Counted from the first letter of the stretch, positions 35,617 to 44,831 are shown. The stretch: DNA of 64,000 bases from Lysinibacillus_B sp031181585 (GCF_047301505.1 NZ_CP154840.1:3348001-3412000); one strand, 5' to 3'. Program-made: numbers and translations. The notes: generated by a model not told the origin, from the sequence alone.

Positions 35617-35632
35617 AAATGGGGTGAGAACG

Positions 35633-36535
35633 TTGGAATTACGCCAATTACGCTATTTTGTAGAGGTAGCAGAACGCGAACATATTTCTGAAGCTGCAGA
35701 GCATCTTCACGTAGCACAGTCAGCTATCAGCCGGCAAATTGCCAACCTTGAGGAAGAACTGGGGACACCGCTTTTTGAAAGAATCGGGCGTAATGTAAAG
35801 CTGACACCGATTGGTAAGACCTTTTTAGAACACACAATTACCGCGCTTAAGGCAATTGACTTTGCTGCAAAGCAAGTCGAGGAATTTTTGGATCCGGCAA
35901 AAGGAACGATAAAAATCGGCTTTCCTACAAGTTTAGCAAGCTATGTATTACCAACTGTTATTTCTGCTTTCAAGAAAGAATATCCCGATGTGTCCTTCCA
36001 CTTACGCCAAGGGACATACAAATTTTTAATCGATGCGGTGAAAAATCGCGAATTAAACCTGGCATTTTTAGGACCCCTCCCGCCAAAGGATGAATCAATC
36101 AATACAACCATACTTTTCAGCGAAAATATACATGCCCTGCTTCCTGCTAATCACCGGCTTGCAAAAAATAAACAGATCAATCTTGTCGATTTACGAAATG
36201 AAAACTTCGTACTTTTTCCAGAGGGTTACATTCTCCATAAAGTAGCTGTAGAAGCATGCAGGTCTGCCGGCTTCGTACCAGCAATTACATCTGAGGGGGA
36301 AGATATGGATGCGTTGAAGGGACTTGTTGCAGCGGGTATCGGCGTAACACTGCTTCCTGAAAGCTCTCTATACGATTCAACACCCCGCTTTACAGTAAAA
36401 ATGCCGATTGCCATCCCTGCAATCCGCCGTACTGTAGGGGTTATTTCACCGACAAACCGTGAACTCGCTGCTTCCGAAAAAGTCTTTCTGGACTTCGTCA
36501 CAAACTTCTTCTCACGTCTATCACAATTCCAATAA
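35633..36535 (+). CDS. gltC: LysR-type activator of glutamate synthase, GltC
   Basis: A 300-residue LysR regulator. Residues 1-60 form the winged helix (MELRQLRYFVEVAERE, then AQSAISRQIANLEEELG), and 90-300 the periplasmic-binding-protein-like effector domain, with FPEGYIL and GVTLLPES. It closely follows the B. subtilis GltC sequence as I know it, and it is divergent from the glutamate synthase genes exactly as in that species. The start is a TTG at 35633, giving the family-typical MELRQLR, with GGGGTGA 5 bases upstream; the GTG at 35624 is inside that site. Confidence 0.94.
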   Translation: MELRQLRYFVEVAEREHISEAAEHLHVAQSAISRQIANLEEELGTPLFERIGRNVKLTPIGKTFLEHTITALKAIDFAAKQVEEFLDPAKGTIKIGFPTSLASYVLPTVISAFKKEYPDVSFHLRQGTYKFLIDAVKNRELNLAFLGPLPPKDESINTTILFSENIHALLPANHRLAKNKQINLVDLRNENFVLFPEGYILHKVAVEACRSAGFVPAITSEGEDMDALKGLVAAGIGVTLLPESSLYDSTPRFTVKMPIAIPAIRRTVGVISPTNRELAASEKVFLDFVTNFFSRLSQFQ

Positions 36536-36539
36536 AAAT

Positions 36540-36573
36540 AAGCCGTTTCCGTTGCTGGGGACGGCTTGTTTTC
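36540..36573 (+). terminator. intrinsic terminator of gltC
   Basis: Arms AAGCCGT and ACGGCTT followed by TGTTTTC, directly after the gltC stop. About 100 bp after it hold nothing recognisable. Confidence 0.6.
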
Positions 36574-36676
36574 ATGTGAGGCATCACCGGGATATCAGCA
36601 GCTTCTATACAAATATCGGCGATTCTCTCTCATTATGTCGATTTCCCGGGGAATATCTCAGAATTCCCCGCAAAAA

Positions 36677-36705
36677 AATCCCAAGAACGACTTGTTCTTG
36701 GGATT
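36677..36705 (-). terminator. intrinsic terminator of the met operon
   Basis: A 12-bp perfect stem AATCCCAAGAAC / GTTCTTGGGATT with loop GACTT; on the minus strand it is followed by a run of seven T. It is eight bases from the metQ stop. Confidence 0.9.
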
Positions 36706-36712
36706 ATCTTAT

Positions 36713-37579
36713 TTATTTTGTTACAGGTACGACAGAGCCGCCCCACTCTTCAAGAATGAACTCTTGGATTTTTTCGGAATGTAAAGCTTCTACTAATGCT
36801 TTGATCTTTTCGCTGTCCTCATCACCTGCACGTACTGCAATAATGTTTACATATGGTGATTCAGAACTTTCAATCGCAATAGAGTCTTCCAATGGATTTA
36901 AGCCGTTGTCGATTGCATAGTTTGAGTTGATTAATACTGCATCGCCTTCTTCATTTTCATACATTTGATATAGCAGTGATGCTTCTGTATTGGCATCAAA
37001 TTCAAAGTTCTTTGGATTTTCCACGATATCCGAAGTTTCAGCCTTCGTTTTATCGATGCCTTCCTTCAGTTTAATCAAACCTTCTTGCTCAAGCAGCGAT
37101 AACATACGGCCATGGTCTGCTACAGAGTTCGATAACAGAATCGTAGCTCCTTCAGGAAGTTCTGAAAGCGAGTTATATTTTTTAGAGTAGACACCGATCG
37201 GCTCAATATGGATGCCGCCTGCGTTTGCGAAGTCATAACCGAACTCTTCAATTTGAGCTTCGAAATAAGGAATGTGCTGGAAATAGTTAGCATCAATTTC
37301 TTTGCCCTCAAGGTCTTGGTTTGGCAAGATATAATCTTGATACGTTTCGATTTCTAAATCAATGCCTTGTTCTTCTAAAATCGGCTCCACTTGCTCTAAA
37401 ATGATTGCATGTGGTGTATTAGAAGCGCCTACTACTAATGTTGAAGATTCTTCTTTATCCGCATTGTCCGTGCTGCCTGTGTTTGTACCCTCATCATCTG
37501 AGCCACATGCTGCTAATGCTAATACAGATGCTGATACCAATGTAGATGCTAATACCTTTTTCTTTGTTAAAAATGCCAT
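36713..37579 (-). CDS. metQ: Methionine ABC importer lipoprotein MetQ
   Basis: A 288-residue NlpA-family binding lipoprotein. The signal peptide ends in LAAC with C25 as the lipid anchor, followed by an acidic, serine-rich linker. The mature domain includes TLVVGASNTPHAIILEQVEP and YQDYILPNQDLEGKEIDANYFQH, typical of D/L-methionine binders. It is the last gene of metN-metP-metQ, controlled by the SAM riboswitch upstream of metN. Confidence 0.94.
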   Translation of the reverse strand: MAFLTKKKVLASTLVSASVLALAACGSDDEGTNTGSTDNADKEESSTLVVGASNTPHAIILEQVEPILEEQGIDLEIETYQDYILPNQDLEGKEIDANYFQHIPYFEAQIEEFGYDFANAGGIHIEPIGVYSKKYNSLSELPEGATILLSNSVADHGRMLSLLEQEGLIKLKEGIDKTKAETSDIVENPKNFEFDANTEASLLYQMYENEEGDAVLINSNYAIDNGLNPLEDSIAIESSESPYVNIIAVRAGDEDSEKIKALVEALHSEKIQEFILEEWGGSVVPVTK

Positions 37580-37637
37580 AATATTAAACCCTGCCTTTTC
37601 TTATAAATTTATTTTTATAGGTGCGTGAACGCACTAA

Positions 37638-38312
37638 TTAACGCTTATCAATTTTTGCTGTAATAAAATCACCGATATATTGAATAATGAATACGACAAG
37701 TAATATTAAAATGGTCGCCATCAATGTCACATCTGAACGATTTCGCTGGAACCCTTCTAAATATGCCAAGTTCCCTAATCCGCCAGCTCCAATAATGCCG
37801 GCCATTGCAGTATAACCGACAAGTGCAACAGCGGTTACGGTAATACCTGATATTAATGCCGGTAAGCTTTCTGGCATTAGTACCTTAAAGATAATAGTCG
37901 ATGTTTTTGCCCCCATTGAGCGAGCTGCTTCAATAACGCCTTTATCAATTTCACGAAGAGCAATTAACACCATGCGTGCATAAAACGGAGCTGCTCCAAT
38001 TATGAGCGCCGGTAATGCCGCATTGGCACCACGAATGGAACCTACTAAAAACTTTGTAAATGGAATTAGTAATATGATCAATACGATAAATGGAATCGAA
38101 CGGAAAATATTCACTAATGATCCTGTTAAGAAATAAACAATTTTATTTGCCCATAATTGATATGGACTTGTTAAAAAAAGCACAATGCCGATTGCCAATC
38201 CTAAAATAAATGTAATGATTGTAGAAACAGCAGTCATATACACTGTTTCATATAAAGCTTCTGTCATCTTCTCCCAGTTTACATTCGGAAATAATTGACT
38301 AAGCATGCTCAA
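37638..38312 (-). CDS. metP: Methionine ABC importer permease MetP
   Basis: A 224-residue MetI-type permease with five transmembrane helices. The EAA-loop equivalent is GVIEAARSMGAKTSTIIFKVLMPES near residues 130-154. It overlaps metN by 14 bp, so the two are coupled. It is also named metI in other bacteria. Confidence 0.94.
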   Translation of the reverse strand: MSMLSQLFPNVNWEKMTEALYETVYMTAVSTIITFILGLAIGIVLFLTSPYQLWANKIVYFLTGSLVNIFRSIPFIVLIILLIPFTKFLVGSIRGANAALPALIIGAAPFYARMVLIALREIDKGVIEAARSMGAKTSTIIFKVLMPESLPALISGITVTAVALVGYTAMAGIIGAGGLGNLAYLEGFQRNRSDVTLMATILILLVVFIIQYIGDFITAKIDKR

Positions 38313-39324
38313 TCACCTCCGTTTGTAATTCATGTTTTGCCAACACGTGAAGTGCCGTTTGTACTTGCTCCTCTGTTCCGTCAATATGCACAATCAATGT
38401 CCCGTAAGGACCGCTTGTCGTATAGGAAATAGACCCATGTACAATATTTACATCAACCCCATGCTCCTTAATCAGCTGAGAAATAACAGGTTGTTCTGTA
38501 GCTTGTCCCACAAACGTTACTTTTACCAGCTTACCGGAAGGATAATTTTCCAGAATCTGCTCGATTGATTCTCTTGTTTCATTTGTACCTGATACTTGCG
38601 ATACAAACCTTTTCGTAATAGGTGCCTGCGGGTTCTGGAAGACATCTAATACCTTTCCAGTCTCTACTACCTTCCCAGCTTCCATAACGGCTACACGGTG
38701 GCAGATTTTGCGTATAACATGCATTTCGTGTGTAATCAGCACAATTGTCAGCCCTAAACGCTTGTTAATGTCCAGTAATAGCTCCAGGATCGAATCTGTT
38801 GTTTCCGGATCGAGAGCGGAAGTTGCTTCATCGCAAAGCAGAACTTCTGGATTGTTGGCAAGCGCCCTTGCAATCCCTACACGCTGCTTTTGCCCGCCTG
38901 ATAATTGAGAGGGATACGCTTTGCCGCGGCCTGTCAAACCAACGAGGTCAATAAGCTCAGCCACACGCTTTGCACGCTCCTGCTTTGGTACCCCTGCAAT
39001 CTCCAATGGAAATGCGATATTCTCTTCCACTGTACGGGACCATAGAAGATTGAAGTGCTGGAAGATCATACTGATTTTCTGACGTGCTGCACGAAGCTTT
39101 CCACCAGAAATTGCCGAGATTTCCTCTTGGTTTACTATGACGGAGCCCGTCGTCGGCTTTTCTAAACCATTCAACAGGCGGATCATCGTACTTTTACCCG
39201 CACCGCTATAGCCGATAATGCCGTATATTTCTCCTTTTTCAATCGATAGGTTTACATTATCAACGGCTGTCAATTCACCGTTTTTCGTTTTGTAAACTTT
39301 TGTTATATTACGTAACTCAATCAT
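38299..39324 (-). CDS. metN: Methionine ABC importer ATPase MetN
   Basis: A 341-residue ATPase. Walker A GYSGAGKST near 38, signature LSGGQKQRVGIARA near 141 and Walker B LLCDEATSALDPET near 162 are intact. The last 80 residues form the NIL domain (LVKVTFVGQATEQPVIS onward), which binds methionine and shuts down transport when the cell is replete. It is the first gene of the operon. Confidence 0.95.
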   Translation of the reverse strand: MIELRNITKVYKTKNGELTAVDNVNLSIEKGEIYGIIGYSGAGKSTMIRLLNGLEKPTTGSVIVNQEEISAISGGKLRAARQKISMIFQHFNLLWSRTVEENIAFPLEIAGVPKQERAKRVAELIDLVGLTGRGKAYPSQLSGGQKQRVGIARALANNPEVLLCDEATSALDPETTDSILELLLDINKRLGLTIVLITHEMHVIRKICHRVAVMEAGKVVETGKVLDVFQNPQAPITKRFVSQVSGTNETRESIEQILENYPSGKLVKVTFVGQATEQPVISQLIKEHGVDVNIVHGSISYTTSGPYGTLIVHIDGTEEQVQTALHVLAKHELQTEVIEHA

Positions 39325-39345
39325 ATTTGGCTCCTTCTACATAAA

Positions 39346-39507
39346 AAAACCTTTCCGCCGTGATAAGCAGAAAGGTTTTCGTACATTTTATACGTAACCG
39401 TTCTCTCATCTTCCAAAGCATGACTTTGAGTGACTTGGCACCTTTTCACATATGTGATGGTTGCCGGGCTTCACAGGGCACTTCCCTCCACCGCTCTTTA
39501 TAAGAGT
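39346..39507 (-). promoter_or_regulatory. SAM-I (S-box) riboswitch with terminator
   Basis: On the minus strand the aptamer begins with CTCTTATAAAGAG at 39506-39494. It continues through the S-box core GCGGTGGAGGGA, GTGCCCTGTGAAGCCCGGCAACC and GGTGCCAA (split here as landmarks), and closes with GATGAGAG at about 39402. An intrinsic terminator with arms AAAACCTTTC and GAAAGGTTTT (39346-39379) and seven T follows, about 20 bp before metN. High SAM would favour the terminator and stop methionine uptake gene expression. Confidence 0.96.
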
Positions 39508-39567
39508 AACGTTATTAAGTTTATTTTTATGTTTGTTACTGTACCACGCCATGCAATTGTCCGTCAA

Positions 39568-39870
39568 TCACTTTTTTAATATTTCATACAAATTAGGTAC
39601 GGATTGAAATGCATACAGCTTTTGGGCATACTCTCCATCGCGTGCAATCAGCAAACAAGGTACACTTTCCACCTCATATTGCATCGCCAAATCTTCCAAA
39701 TAATTCACATTTCCTTTACCAATCGCTACATCCGGCAGTAGTTCTTCCACAACTGTCATCATTTTAGAGGCGATAGCACATGTACCACAAATTGGTGTAT
39801 ATAAATAAAAGGCAGCTATACGCTCTGTTTTCATTGCTTCCTGCCACTCATTCTGTGTCCATTCCTTCAT
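39568..39870 (-). CDS. yusE: Thioredoxin-like protein (YusE)
   Basis: A 100-residue thioredoxin-fold protein with active site C28-G-T-C31 in TPICGTC and the cis-proline segment VESVPCLLI. The CGTC motif and the extra C74 beside the cis-proline differ from housekeeping TrxA, so a specialised thiol role is likely. It lies 9 bases from yusF, with which it is cotranscribed, matching B. subtilis order. Confidence 0.85.
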   Translation of the reverse strand: MKEWTQNEWQEAMKTERIAAFYLYTPICGTCAIASKMMTVVEELLPDVAIGKGNVNYLEDLAMQYEVESVPCLLIARDGEYAQKLYAFQSVPNLYEILKK

Positions 39871-39879
39871 CTAATCATC

Positions 39880-40203
39880 CTATTTCACTTGGAATTTGGC
39901 CGCTTGTAAAATTTGGCGCACAATCGCACTCGGTGCTTCTGCAACACCTGTAAAAGGGGCGGGCAGCTCCAGCTGAACTGCTTCACTGTATGTGCGACGC
40001 ATCATTTTTCGCAAATAATCGCCGGATTTATCCCGGTCAAAAAATGTAAAAAACTCACAGTACTCATACGGCTCAAGCAAGTCAATGAACGCTTCCTCGT
40101 CCTTCGTGCCATGTGTACAAATGATCAACACATGTTCAGCAAGCAGAGGCTCAATTTTTAATTTATCAGAACGACCTTCTACAATTATACACTTTTCAAT
40201 CAT
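39880..40203 (-). CDS. yusF: Toprim-domain protein (YusF)
   Basis: A 107-residue stand-alone Toprim domain. The conserved glutamate is E9 in IIVEGRSDK, and the DxD pair is in FFDRDKSGD near residues 55-63. Small Toprim proteins of this type resemble the catalytic core of RNase M5 (maturation of 5S rRNA) and OLD-type nucleases. The domain call is secure; the substrate is unknown. Confidence 0.82.
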   Translation of the reverse strand: MIEKCIIVEGRSDKLKIEPLLAEHVLIICTHGTKDEEAFIDLLEPYEYCEFFTFFDRDKSGDYLRKMMRRTYSEAVQLELPAPFTGVAEAPSAIVRQILQAAKFQVK

Positions 40204-40373
40204 TCACCGCTTACCTCCCGCTTTTATGAAAGGGGCATTCGCATCTTTTTTGCTGCTGCAAGCTTTTATCTAACATATTTCCCATGCCTAGCAATAGACG
40301 AAGCAGCTTCAAGCTGCAGACGCGCATACCGAACTATTCTATAAAGTAAAAAGTTTTACTTTCTTTTATTTTG

Positions 40374-40414
40374 AAAAAAAGCGCCAAAATCTACTGTTAG
40401 ATTCAGGCGCTTTC
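40374..40414 (-). terminator. intrinsic terminator of gcvH
   Basis: Outer arms AAAGCGCC and GGCGCTTT with inner ATCT/AGAT pairing; on the minus strand followed by a run of T. The gap from here to yusF (40204-40373) contains a small palindrome GCAGCTTCAAGCTGC and no gene. Confidence 0.82.
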
Positions 40415-40417
40415 GTA

Positions 40418-40798
40418 TTATTCAGCGATCAATTCTTCATATGCTTCAGCAGTCATTAATTGCTCTACTTCCGATTCATTCGAAAGTTCAATAACAATCA
40501 TCCAAGCATTTTCATATGGAGATTCATTAACGAATTCAGGGTTATCAGATAACTCCTCATTCACTTCTACTACTGTACCAGACACTGGTGAATATAATTC
40601 AGAAACTGTTTTTACTGATTCTACGCTACCAAACGGTTCATTAAACGTTACTGTATCGCCTACTTCAGGAAGCTCAACGAATACGATATCGCCTAATTCA
40701 TGCTGTGCGAAGTCCGTAATACCAACACGTACTTTATTGCCTTCAATTTTTACCCATTCATGCTCTTGCGTATAGCGCAGATCTTTAGGAATACTCAT
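40418..40798 (-). CDS. gcvH: Glycine cleavage system H protein
   Basis: A 126-residue lipoyl carrier protein. The lipoylated lysine is K63 in SVESVKTVSELYSPVSG. It carries the aminomethyl intermediate between the P, T and L proteins. In Bacillales GcvH is also a lipoyl relay to other E2 subunits, which links it to lipA at 5.5 kb. No gcvT or gcvP lies nearby, as in B. subtilis, where gcvH also stands apart. Confidence 0.96.
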   Translation of the reverse strand: MSIPKDLRYTQEHEWVKIEGNKVRVGITDFAQHELGDIVFVELPEVGDTVTFNEPFGSVESVKTVSELYSPVSGTVVEVNEELSDNPEFVNESPYENAWMIVIELSNESEVEQLMTAEAYEELIAE

Positions 40799-40880
40799 GA
40801 ATAAATCCCTCCAACGAAATGTATCAATAATCCTCTTCAGTTTGACACATTTCTATAGCAAAAACAAGCTCACATTCAGT

Positions 40881-41237
40881 TTATTTCCATGTTTCTGAGA
40901 AGTCAGACTCCTTAAATCCAAGTGTTACTTTTTGTCCGTCTGTAACGATTGGACGTTTTATCAACATGCCATCTGATGCCAATAACTCCAGCTGTTCTTC
41001 CTCTGACATAGTTGACAGCTGATCCTTTAAACCAAGCTCTTTGTACTTATTGCCTGATGTATTGAAAAATTTCTTTAAAGGAAGACCGCTCTTTTTATAT
41101 AGCTCTGTCAATTCTTCCTTTGTCGGCGTTTGTTCAACAATATGAATGGATTCATATGCAAGATTATTTTCTTCGAGCCATTTAATCGCTTTTCTGCATG
41201 TTGTGCATTTAGGATATTGAATAACTGTAAGTGCCAT
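40881..41237 (-). CDS. yusI: ArsC/Spx-family protein (YusI)
   Basis: A 118-residue ArsC-like thioredoxin-fold protein. It has a CxxC pair C11-C14 (KCTTCRKA), KKFFNTSGNKYKELGL in the middle and the family ending KRPIVTDG...GFKESDF. The Spx/ArsC family includes arsenate reductases and RNA-polymerase-binding regulators. The CxxC and the GFKE ending fit the uncharacterised YusI branch; an arsenate role is not supported by neighbours. Confidence 0.88.
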   Translation of the reverse strand: MALTVIQYPKCTTCRKAIKWLEENNLAYESIHIVEQTPTKEELTELYKKSGLPLKKFFNTSGNKYKELGLKDQLSTMSEEEQLELLASDGMLIKRPIVTDGQKVTLGFKESDFSETWK

Positions 41238-41445
41238 GAATGTTGCCCCTTTTTATATAAATTTGTCCTCCCCCATTGTAAAGGAAACAGTCTAGAAAAG
41301 CTAAAAATTTAAAATCTATTTCCATGAAATTTATTGTTTACCAGTTATGGAGGTTTCGGGGCATCCGCATCCAATCATGCATGTTATAAGTAAAGTATGT
41401 CTCGTTTCCAAAATTGCCATAGGCGTAAATGCCTTTATACGAAAA

Positions 41446-41702
41446 AGACCATCCTGCTCAGGCAGGATGGTCTCAGAGCGAAGACAAAGTCGTTTTATGA
41501 CTTTGTCTATACGTCTTTTTAGATACTTTGGTAAAGAGAAGATTTTACCCAGCCTGTCTTGAAAACGCTTGTCAGACAAGGCGCACCGACGAGCGAAGAC
41601 TCGAATAGAACCTAAGTTCATTCGCGGATGAGCAAGGCAAGCAACGCAGGATGAAAGCGTTTGTCAACAGGCTGAGACCATCCTGCTCAGGCAGGATAGT
41701 CT
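41446..41702. repeat. Terminator-nested repeat element, copy 2 (201 bp plus duplicated hairpin)
   Basis: The element core is 41474-41674, beginning CAGAG and ending AACAGGCTG like copy 1. It is flanked by two 28-bp copies of a hairpin with arms AGACCATCCTGC and GCAGGATGGTCT, loop TCAG (41446-41473 and 41675-41702; one base differs). The left 76 bp align with copy 1 without gaps, and the right part is 41 bp shorter. The inner pair CAGCCTGTCTTGAAAACGCTT (41550) and AAGCGTTTGTCAACAGGCTG (41655-41674) is kept. Relative to fadE the proximal hairpin lacks a T-tract and the distal one has it, the same arrangement and orientation as at yutF. Confidence 0.85.
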
Positions 41703-41715
41703 CAATAAACTTATA

Positions 41716-43497
41716 TTACACAGTATACTTTTCAGCTTCGATGATTTTTGCAGCTGCTTCACGCTTTTTCGGAATCAGGTTGTAAGGGTTGTTACGCGTT
41801 AATTTACGTAAAGCCGATAATGTCATACGGCCAGCATCGCCTTCCACTGAAGCAAGCAATGTATCTTTTGCTTCTTTTTCGATTTCCGCGAATGCTTCCT
41901 GGCAGAAAATTTCTGTATAAAGAATTTTTTGCTTCGCTTTTTCTGCACCGTCACGCTCGATTGCTTTTTGTGTACGGATGACTGCAGATTCCATTGCGTA
42001 TAATTGGTTTGCAATGTTTGCAATATTTACAAGCAGTTCTTGCTCTTGATCTAATTTAGCCCCAAATGCCTGCGCTGCTGTACCTGCTGCCAAAACTGCA
42101 ATTTTCTTCGCATTTTTCACAAGATATTTTTCTTGTGCTAATGGAGCATCTTCTAATTCCTCAGGCATCAGCATAAGAAGCTCATTTTGCAGGTTTTGCG
42201 CTACTTGAAGAAGCGGCAGCTCGCCTTTTAATGCTTTCTTCATGAATGTACCAGGTACGATCATACGGTTGATTTCGTTTGTACCTTCAAAGATACGGTT
42301 AATACGGGAGTCACGGTAGATGCGCTCTACTTCGTACTCTGCCATGAAGCCGTAGCCGCCGTGTAATTGCACAGCTTCATCCGCGATATAGTCTAATGTT
42401 TCAGAACCGAATACTTTAGCAATAGAGCATTCAATCGCATACTCTGCTACTGCTGCTGCAATAGCACGGCCGTCCTTTTGCTCTTCAGGAGATAGCTGGC
42501 TCAATGTATCTTCGAAGTACCCTACCGTACGATAGTTTAATGATTCAGAAGCATATAACTGAGATGCCATTGTCGCTAGTTTTTCTTTTGTCAGGCTGAA
42601 GCCTGATAATGGTGTTTTAAATTGCTGGCGCTGGTTTGCATATTGAACAGCCAGCTCTAACGCACGTTTAGAAGCTCCTACAGTACCAACCCCTAATTTA
42701 TAACGGCCGATGTTTAAAATGTTGAATGCGATTACGTGACCACGGCCCACTTCACCAAGTAAGTTTTCCACTGGTACTTGTGCATCCTCTAAAATCAATG
42801 TACGAGTAGAAGAAGATTTGATCCCCATTTTCTTCTCTTCCGGTCCTACTGATACACCCGGGAATGATCTTTCTACGATAAATGCTGTGAATTTATCCCC
42901 ATCGATTTTTGCATAGACAACAAATACGTCAGCAAAGCCGGCATTTGTAATCCATTGTTTTTCACCATTTAATACATAGTGCGTACCTGCTTCATTTAAT
43001 TTCGCTGTTGTTTTTGCACCTAAAGCATCTGAACCTGAACCTGGCTCAGTCAATGCATAAGCAGCAATCAATTCGCCAGAAGCCAGCTTTGGAAGATACT
43101 TTGATTTTTGCTCTTCGTTACCGAATAAAACGATTGGCAAAGAACCGATTCCTACGTGTGCACCATGTGTAATAGAGAAACCACCTGCTGGAGACAATTT
43201 TTCTGCGATTAGTGCTGAAGAAATTTTATCAAGTCCAAGGCCTTCGTATTCTTCCGGTACGTCAGCAGCTAACAGCCCTAATTCACCTGCTGTTTTCAAT
43301 AAACGTACTGAATGCTCGAATTCGTGATGCTCCAAGTTTTCGACAACCGGCAGTACTTCGTTTTGCACAAACTCTGTCGTTGTTTGCGCGATCATTTTCT
43401 GCTCGTCTGTGAAATCCTCTGGCGTAATTACACGATTAATATCCACGTCCTCAATCAAGAATCCGCCGCCTTTAATAATGTTTGTTGTTTGTTCCAT
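41716..43497 (-). CDS. fadE: Acyl-CoA dehydrogenase FadE
   Basis: A 593-residue acyl-CoA dehydrogenase with a C-terminal extension beyond the usual 380, as in B. subtilis FadE. Signatures are ALTEPGSGSDA near 150, KQWITNAGFADVF near 180, and QLHGGYGFMAEYEVERIYRDSRINRIFEGTNEI near 372, which holds the FAD/substrate residues. It performs the first oxidation of fatty-acyl-CoA. The ATG at 43497 is 9 bases after GGGGAGG; the ATG at 43506 abuts that site and is rejected. It is the last gene of fadN-fadA-fadE. Confidence 0.95.
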   Translation of the reverse strand: MEQTTNIIKGGGFLIEDVDINRVITPEDFTDEQKMIAQTTTEFVQNEVLPVVENLEHHEFEHSVRLLKTAGELGLLAADVPEEYEGLGLDKISSALIAEKLSPAGGFSITHGAHVGIGSLPIVLFGNEEQKSKYLPKLASGELIAAYALTEPGSGSDALGAKTTAKLNEAGTHYVLNGEKQWITNAGFADVFVVYAKIDGDKFTAFIVERSFPGVSVGPEEKKMGIKSSSTRTLILEDAQVPVENLLGEVGRGHVIAFNILNIGRYKLGVGTVGASKRALELAVQYANQRQQFKTPLSGFSLTKEKLATMASQLYASESLNYRTVGYFEDTLSQLSPEEQKDGRAIAAAVAEYAIECSIAKVFGSETLDYIADEAVQLHGGYGFMAEYEVERIYRDSRINRIFEGTNEINRMIVPGTFMKKALKGELPLLQVAQNLQNELLMLMPEELEDAPLAQEKYLVKNAKKIAVLAAGTAAQAFGAKLDQEQELLVNIANIANQLYAMESAVIRTQKAIERDGAEKAKQKILYTEIFCQEAFAEIEKEAKDTLLASVEGDAGRMTLSALRKLTRNNPYNLIPKKREAAAKIIEAEKYTV

Positions 43498-43658
43498 TAT
43501 GAACATCCTCCCCTTAATGTTTTGGTTCGCCTATTGTAAATCAGGCTGCACTGGCGAATTTGCAGCTGAATGAATTTATATTTCTTATATATAGAAAGCC
43601 CGGGAAGCCCATTCGGAGGCAATTAGAATGTGCTTCCCGAAAGCTGTTCTAACGCTTA

Positions 43659-44831
43659 TTAAAGTACTTCAAACACCCCTGCAGCACCCATACCGCCGCC
43701 GATACACATTGTGACTACACCGTACTTTTGTCCACGGCGTTTTAATTCATGAATCAGCTTAAGCGTCAGGATCGTACCTGTTGCACCTAGTGGATGGCCA
43801 AGTGCAATAGCACCGCCGTTTACATTGACCTTATCCATATCAATGCCAAGGTGGCGAACGACTTGGATTGATTGAGAAGCAAATGCTTCGTTAATCTCCC
43901 AAAGATCGATTTGGTCCTGTGTCAAACCAGCGATCTTCAATGCTTTCGGTACCGCTTCAATCGGGCCAATTCCCATTACTTCCGGCGGCACTCCCCCAAC
44001 AGCAAACCCTAGGAATTTCGCCATTGGCTTCATACCTTGTGCTTCTGCTTCTTCACGGTCCATTACGAGCACTGCTGCTGCCCCGTCAGAAGTCTGGGAA
44101 GCATTCCCTGCTGTTACAGAGCCTTTTATATTGAATGCCGGGCGAAGCTTTGCCAATCCTTCAACTGTTGTACCTGGACGCACACCTTCGTCTGTATCGA
44201 ATGTAAATGTACGTGATCCAGGTTTATTATCCTTATCTACAAAATGCTGTGTCACTTCGACCGGTACAATTTCATCCTTGAATTTTCCTTCTTTGATTGC
44301 TTTCTCGGCCAACTCATGGGAACGAACTGCAAAAGCATCTTGGTCTTCACGGCTTACTTCATAGCGGCGTGCTACTTCCTCTGCCGTATGTCCCATCCCC
44401 ATATAATATTGAGGTGCTTCTTCTGCCAGCTTTGGATTCAACCGCACTGTATTTCCTGTCATTGGAATCATGCTCATTGATTCTACGCCGCCGGCAATAA
44501 TCGCTCTAGAATGGCCAAGCATAATACGCTCTGCAGCATAGGCAATCGATTGCAGCCCTGATGAACAGAAACGATTGACTGTGATAGCAGGAGTAGAATC
44601 CGGAAGGCCGGCAAGCGCTCCGATTAAACGCGCCACGTTCATTCCTTGTTCTGCTTCAGGCATTGCACAACCCATGATTAAATCATCGATTGGCCCTTCA
44701 TAGCCTGCTCGTTTCAATGTTTCTTTTACAACAACGCCGCCGAAATCATCCGGACGCATTGCTGCAAGTGAACCCTTTTTTGCTTTTCCGATTGGCGTTC
44801 TTGCACCTGCCACAATAACGGCTTCACGCAT
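43659..44831 (-). CDS. fadA: Acetyl-CoA acyltransferase (3-ketoacyl-CoA thiolase) FadA
   Basis: A 390-residue thiolase. The acyl-accepting cysteine is C89 (NRFCSSGLQ), the histidine is in NGGAIALGHPLGATG near 345, and the second cysteine is in CIGGGMGAAGV near the end. It cleaves 3-ketoacyl-CoA in the last step of beta-oxidation. It is the middle gene of the fad operon, with a 143-bp spacer to fadN that contains an inverted pair (44914-44923, 44954-44963). Confidence 0.96.
   Translation of the reverse strand: MREAVIVAGARTPIGKAKKGSLAAMRPDDFGGVVVKETLKRAGYEGPIDDLIMGCAMPEAEQGMNVARLIGALAGLPDSTPAITVNRFCSSGLQSIAYAAERIMLGHSRAIIAGGVESMSMIPMTGNTVRLNPKLAEEAPQYYMGMGHTAEEVARRYEVSREDQDAFAVRSHELAEKAIKEGKFKDEIVPVEVTQHFVDKDNKPGSRTFTFDTDEGVRPGTTVEGLAKLRPAFNIKGSVTAGNASQTSDGAAAVLVMDREEAEAQGMKPMAKFLGFAVGGVPPEVMGIGPIEAVPKALKIAGLTQDQIDLWEINEAFASQSIQVVRHLGIDMDKVNVNGGAIALGHPLGATGTILTLKLIHELKRRGQKYGVVTMCIGGGMGAAGVFEVL

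Noticed and set aside
39568..39870. Possible arsenate or metal-resistance island (YusE, YusF, YusI and two ArsR regulators in the window)
   Set aside because: The yus genes are in their normal conserved order, the ArsR proteins lack metal motifs and lie far away, and no arsenite pump is present.
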